From: Candidatus Aenigmatarchaeota archaeon | GTDB lineage: Archaea > Aenigmatarchaeota > Aenigmatarchaeia > QMZP01 > QMZT01 | DNA: 39,918 nt | Assembly: GCA_003663325.1 (NCBI GenBank) | Contig: QMZT01000006.1 | Coordinates: forward strand, 1-39,918 | Reading direction: 5' to 3' | Part shown: positions 36,925 through 39,918 of the stretch, one piece after another | Numbering within the stretch: position 1 is the first letter of the stretch | Layout: the number at the start of each line of letters is the position of its first letter | Position numbers and translations under genes: made by a program | Notes under the pieces: generated by a model | The model's input: only the letters and a program-made list of their open reading frames with translations | The model's database searches: none | Told to the model about the DNA's origin: nothing

Positions 36925-38166
36925 CTATTCTTTCCTTTGTGTAGGTTTTTTAAGCCTAATGAGATTGTTATTTAAAAAGTTATTTACAACCTCGCCCGCG
37001 GTTTCACCCTTTATTTTATATATATCGACAAGGTGGTCACGTAGTGTGTGGAAAGATATCTCACCTATCTCTTTTGTTACAAGCACATCCACATTTTCTT
37101 TTATCAAAAAATGAGCAGTTGCTAGGCCAGCCCTGATTTGCTTCTCACTAAATGGGTTTCGCTTGGAGTAAAAACCGCTTATATTTTTCTTATCGGTGGT
37201 TACGAAAAGAAAAAATTTCGATCTGCCAAAGAATTTTGTCACCCTCGAGCCCATGCCCATAGGCTTTTCAATTGGTATGGCGATTTTATGCTTTTCACCT
37301 TTATACGGTTCTATATGCACTATGAACGAGTCCACAATGTTTAATCGTTTTTTGATTCTCTCTTCAATTTCATCGGCAATTTCATGGGCCTTCTCAACAT
37401 TTATAAATTCCTTGACCTTTATGCTCACCTCGCCAAAAATAAATGGACCGGATTTTCTTAATCTTAGATTATTAAATCCTACAACGCCTCTCGTGCTTTT
37501 TATAATCCTTTTAATAATCTCCTCGCTCTCTTTGCTCGGGCTGACGTCCATAAGTGCAAATACCGAATCCTTTACAGCAGAAAGACCTATCTTTAATATC
37601 ATGAGCGATATTAAGATGGTAACGATGCCTTCAGCATATAAAACCCTGTAATAGGAAAGGAGTATCGCTACGAACACAACAGCTGAGGAGACGGCATCCA
37701 TCAATCTTTCTTTTGAGCTCGTCACAAGCAATTGAGAGTTGATCTCCCTGCCCGTTCTCATGAGATATCTTGATATTATGAAAGATGTGATAAAGGATAA
37801 AGATGCAGCGAAAAGAGCTAGTGCAGGCATATGAATCTTGGGCACTAAAAAAAGCCTTTCATACCCCTCCTTTAAGAGATTAATAGAGCTGTAGAGAATG
37901 AAAAAGGAAATGAACATAGTTGCCAATGATTCTGCTTTATAATATCCATAAGGAAATTTCTCGCTGGGCTTTCTTTCAGCTATTTTAAGGCCAAACCATG
38001 AGGCAAGCATAACTACCATATCTGCTCCACTATGCAAAGCATCACTAAGCAATACCACGCTTCCTGTAATAAAAGCAACCAAGCCTTTGACCAAAGCTAA
38101 AATAAAACAAATTATAAAAGAGATAGATGCCGCTTTGCTGCCTTTTCTTAGCATATTTATTGCCAT
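36925..38166 (-). CDS. Cation diffusion facilitator fused to a NifX/NifB-type domain
   Basis: A 413-residue protein. Residues about 10-210 are the CDF membrane domain with six helices and the transport site LLSDALHSGADM plus LMDAVSSAVV (equivalent to the H/D-rich helices II and V). Residues about 210-295 are the cytoplasmic CDF metal-binding domain (RIIKSTRGVVGFNNLRLRKSG, ending VDSFIVHIEP). Residues about 300-400 match a dinitrogenase iron-molybdenum cofactor (NifX-like) domain: HKIAIPIEKPMGMGSRVTKFFGRSKFFLFV..., DVLVTKEIGEISFHTLRDHLVDIYKIKG. CDF-NifX fusions are known in some archaea. Start: ATG 38166 inside the end of the previous gene; M5 is an alternative. Probable metal exporter controlled by a bound metal-cluster precursor. 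Confidence 0.9.
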   Translation of the reverse strand: MAINMLRKGSKAASISFIICFILALVKGLVAFITGSVVLLSDALHSGADMVVMLASWFGLKIAERKPSEKFPYGYYKAESLATMFISFFILYSSINLLKEGYERLFLVPKIHMPALALFAASLSFITSFIISRYLMRTGREINSQLLVTSSKERLMDAVSSAVVFVAILLSYYRVLYAEGIVTILISLMILKIGLSAVKDSVFALMDVSPSKESEEIIKRIIKSTRGVVGFNNLRLRKSGPFIFGEVSIKVKEFINVEKAHEIADEIEERIKKRLNIVDSFIVHIEPYKGEKHKIAIPIEKPMGMGSRVTKFFGRSKFFLFVTTDKKNISGFYSKRNPFSEKQIRAGLATAHFLIKENVDVLVTKEIGEISFHTLRDHLVDIYKIKGETAGEVVNNFLNNNLIRLKKPTQRKE

Positions 38167-38579
38167 CCTCTACCTCTGCCAAACCCAAAACCACCTCTGC
38201 CAAAACCTCTTCCCATACCAAAACCCATTGGTGCTGGTGCTGAGACCTCTTTAAGCTTGTTTTCAATCATCATTTTAACATTTTCTTCTACGGTTCCGGG
38301 TACAGCTGTAAATATTTTAATACCGAGTTGTTGCAAAACAGCAAACGCTCTGGGACCAATGGCAACGGAAATCACAGCACCAACATTTTCATTAGCAACT
38401 AATTGCGCTGCCATTATGCCTGCCCCACCGCTTTGCATCATAGCTGCATTCTCTATACTTTTCTCGCTCCTTATCTCTTTACCTTCTATATCAACGATAA
38501 CAAAATAGGGGCATCTACCAAAAACTGGGCTGACTTGGCTATTTAGCCCGCTTCCCATCGAACTAACAGCAACCTTCAT
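38157..38579 (-). CDS. NifX/NifB-like (dinitrogenase Fe-Mo cofactor domain) protein
   Basis: A 140-residue RNase-H-fold protein. It starts MKVAVSSMGSGLNSQVSPVFGRCPYFVIVD and continues GGAGIMAAQLVANENVGAVIS, VAIGPRAFAVLQQLGIKIFTAVPG, VEENVKMMIENKLKEV, all hallmarks of NifX-like small proteins that bind metal-sulfur precursors. The tail (about 118-140) is Gly/Arg/Phe-rich (MGRGFGRGGFGFGRGRGWQ). No nitrogenase genes are present, so a general role in metal/iron-sulfur handling is likelier. It overlaps DUF5320 by 4 nt upstream and the CDF gene downstream. Confidence 0.9.
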   Translation of the reverse strand: MKVAVSSMGSGLNSQVSPVFGRCPYFVIVDIEGKEIRSEKSIENAAMMQSGGAGIMAAQLVANENVGAVISVAIGPRAFAVLQQLGIKIFTAVPGTVEENVKMMIENKLKEVSAPAPMGFGMGRGFGRGGFGFGRGRGWQ

Positions 38580-38920
38580 TCTTCCTTACCTCTCTTTAGC
38601 TCCTCCAGCTTTTTCTCTATTTCTTTAATCCTTTCTTCCATAGCCTTCATTTCGTTTACTATCATCTCTTTCTCCTGCTCTAACGCTTGAATTTCTTGGT
38701 TCTTGCTCTCAGTTACCGTCTGTGCTACTTGCGATTCTAATTGCGGACCTTGGGGTGTCCAAACAACCCTGCCGTACATGCCAGTCCACCACCATCTTGG
38801 GAGCCAAGGGTACCAAAAGCATCTACCGAATGCTAGCTGTGGGTAGCTTGCTCTTGACCATCCTGGAGTTCCTGTTAGATAATACCACCATCTAAATCCT
38901 CTTCCCCAACCAAACGGCAT
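38576..38920 (-). CDS. DUF5320-family protein, first gene of the metal operon
   Basis: A 114-residue protein with a Trp/Gly/Arg/Tyr-rich N-terminal half (MPFGWGRGFRWWYY...WLPRWWWTGMYGR) and a C-terminal coiled coil of about 45 residues (ESKNQEIQALEQEKEMI..., IKEIEKKLEELK). This is the DUF5320 layout, often found beside NifX-like genes and MRP-like ATPases in anaerobic archaea and bacteria. A perfect GGAGGTGA Shine-Dalgarno site lies 7 nt before the ATG, and the promoter carries the 16-bp palindrome at 38949-38964. Function unknown. Confidence 0.85.
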   Translation of the reverse strand: MPFGWGRGFRWWYYLTGTPGWSRASYPQLAFGRCFWYPWLPRWWWTGMYGRVVWTPQGPQLESQVAQTVTESKNQEIQALEQEKEMIVNEMKAMEERIKEIEKKLEELKRGKEE

Positions 38921-38948
38921 GCTCTTTCACCTCCTTTTTGCTTTTATA

Positions 38949-38964
38949 ATGAACATATGTTCAT
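38949..38964. promoter_or_regulatory. Putative ArsR/SmtB-type metal-sensor operator (16-bp palindrome)
   Basis: ATGAACATATGTTCAT is a perfect palindrome with core TGAACA-TA-TGTTCA, the 6-2-6 form reported for zinc/cobalt sensors of the ArsR/SmtB/CzrA family. It lies 29-44 bases before the DUF5320 start. AT-rich TATA candidates flank it on the minus strand (TTAAATAAAT at about 38966-38975 upstream, TATAAAAG at 38941-38948 downstream), so a bound protein would block initiation. It also lies 45 bases before the divergent nucleosidase-family gene. Confidence 0.65.
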
Positions 38965-39009
38965 AATTTATTTAAGAATATTATCTATTTATTTTTATTT
39001 AGTGATTTT

Positions 39010-39795
39010 ATGACTAAAAAATTAAGCAAACGTAAACTAAGCCATCAAATAGAAGGAGAGATATCGGAATTTGTGATTCTGCACGATAGTCTTGATTTTC
39101 TGGGAAAAATAAAAAGTATGATGGAAAATGTAGTTGAGCTAAGTAGCAGGAGGTATAAAATATATAAGGGAAGCTACAAGGGTAAAGAAATAACGCTTGT
39201 GCATACCCATATGGGGGCTGGAAATACCGCATTAGTTGTAGATCAGTTAATTGATAATAATGCATGCTATTTACTTAAGATAGGAACGTTTGGGGCTTTA
39301 CAAGGTGATTGGAGGCTTGGGGATATTTTAGTGCCTATAGGAGCTGTTAGGTGTGATGGAGTTAGTGATGCTTACGTACTTAGAGAATTTCCTGCTGTAC
39401 CTCATATAGAATTTGTAAAAATAATAAGCAAGGTTTTAGATAATGCCAAGGCACGCTATAGATATGGAATAGTGTGGAGCACAAATGCGTATATGCCTAT
39501 TGTTAAAGATAGTAGCCCAGATATTAGGTTCAGATATGAAACGTGGAGAAATGCAGGCGTTGTGGGTGTTGAAATGGAATGCTCCTCGCTATTTATAGCG
39601 TCTTGTTTAAGAAACGTCAAGGCTGCAGCTATACTGGTATGCAATAGGGAGTGGAGTGTTATAGATGCGTTTAGAAAAGGCAAAAATGTGGATTGGAATG
39701 GGTACAAGAGGAGCAAAAGAATGAAAATCGCAAACGATCTTCTTGCTTCTCTTGCACTTAGAATAGCTGTATCAACCCCGAATAATGTTTCATAG
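39010..39795 (+). CDS. Nucleoside phosphorylase / nucleosidase (PNP-UDP family)
   Basis: A 261-residue member of the PNP/UDP-phosphorylase superfamily. Marks are THMGAGNTALVVDQL (phosphate/ribose-binding loop), LLKIGTFGALQGDWRLGDILVP, and the ribose-binding VVGVEMECSSLFIAS. The late catalytic segment ILVCNREW is less usual; phosphorylases often show a D-x-x-x-G motif here. It cleaves a purine or pyrimidine nucleoside (uridine phosphorylase-like by the VGVEMECS motif). It is divergent from the metal operon across an 89-bp gap. The stop lies 2 bp before a possible convergent gene end. Confidence 0.87.
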   Translation: MTKKLSKRKLSHQIEGEISEFVILHDSLDFLGKIKSMMENVVELSSRRYKIYKGSYKGKEITLVHTHMGAGNTALVVDQLIDNNACYLLKIGTFGALQGDWRLGDILVPIGAVRCDGVSDAYVLREFPAVPHIEFVKIISKVLDNAKARYRYGIVWSTNAYMPIVKDSSPDIRFRYETWRNAGVVGVEMECSSLFIASCLRNVKAAAILVCNREWSVIDAFRKGKNVDWNGYKRSKRMKIANDLLASLALRIAVSTPNNVS

Positions 39796-39797
39796 AT

Positions 39798-39917
39798 TCA
39801 AACGGGCTCTGCAAATTTAATTCTTGATGGAAATTCCTCTATCCTGCCAAGCTGTATATTTTCTTTCGAGAAAGAAGACTCGGGTTTATGGATGTAAATC
39901 CTGCGGAAGAATATTTG
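39798..39917 (-). CDS. Possible 3' end of a gene continuing past the window
   Basis: On the minus strand 39 codons are open to the window edge and end with TGA (39798-39800), reading ...IFFRRIYIHKPESSF, SKENIQLGRIEEFPSRIKFA. The segment is protein-like in codon use but too short to identify. A competing plus-strand frame from ATG 39827 (MEIPLSCQAVYFL... YGCKSCGRIFG) resembles a zinc-ribbon start. Only sequence beyond the window can decide. Confidence 0.35.
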   Translation of the reverse strand, partial: QIFFRRIYIHKPESSFSKENIQLGRIEEFPSRIKFAEPV

Positions 39918-39918
39918 G

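Overview
The window is a stretch of an AT-rich archaeal chromosome (roughly 38-40% G+C by eye). The evidence is a full set of archaeal information-processing genes: EF-2 with its diphthamide site, EF-1A, aRF1, aIF-1A, ribosomal proteins S13/S4/S11 and L34e, a Pno1/Dim2-type KH protein and both subunits of DNA topoisomerase VI. A tetraether-lipid-synthase-like radical SAM enzyme and the archaeal bifunctional FBP aldolase/phosphatase agree with this. Many genes have a TATA-like element about 24-28 nt before the start codon (probably leaderless), while genes inside operons have GGTGA/GGAGG Shine-Dalgarno sites. I cannot fix the lineage; a deep-branching anaerobic archaeon is an inference, partly from HypCDE. 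All three stop codons end real genes.

Layout. 1-5.5 kb: the end of EF-2, a large surface protein, and hypE-hypD-hypC on the minus strand. 5.6-9 kb: tRNA-Pro(CGG), a cytoplasmic-looking PQQ-type beta-propeller, the Tes-like radical SAM protein and a small partner. 9-15.2 kb (minus): aRF1 and a gyrB-Nudix-gyrA operon of bacterial type. 15.3-18.9 kb: L34e, then FBP aldolase/phosphatase, a GT3-type glycogen synthase and a small protein, a gluconeogenesis-to-glycogen unit. 18.9-23.3 kb: a GbsR-like regulator, small membrane proteins, an AP-endonuclease-like TIM barrel, a truncated heparinase-dockerin remnant, an ATP-grasp enzyme and an MscS-like channel. 23.3-26.3 kb: EF-1A and S11-S4-S13 on the minus strand, divergent from a 5S rRNA gene. 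26.3-28.5 kb: unrecognised genes. 28.6-32.7 kb: MinD-like ATPase, Topo VI A and B, KH protein and aIF-1A. 32.8-34 kb: an AT-rich accessory patch with a frameshifted gene remnant and an MNT/HEPN-like pair. 34-38.9 kb (minus): a seven-gene metal/iron-sulfur operon (DUF5320, NifX-like, CDF-NifX fusion, ZIP, two ferredoxin-P-loop ATPases around a DUF123 gene). 39-39.9 kb: a nucleoside-phosphorylase-family gene and a partial ORF.

Most striking: (1) the 5S rRNA gene has a 38-nt insertion in the helix III/loop C region that folds as its own hairpin; (2) the aRF1 homologue keeps NIKS, YxCxxxF and a zinc ribbon but has GGW where class-1 release factors have the catalytic GGQ; (3) the glycogen synthase has no ATG/GTG/TTG start that would retain its conserved N-terminus, and an ATA codon sits at the right distance from a Shine-Dalgarno site; (4) a perfect 16-bp palindrome with the TGAACA-N2-TGTTCA form of ArsR/SmtB metal-sensor operators lies in the promoter of the CDF/ZIP operon; (5) another perfect 16-bp palindrome sits just before the MNT gene.
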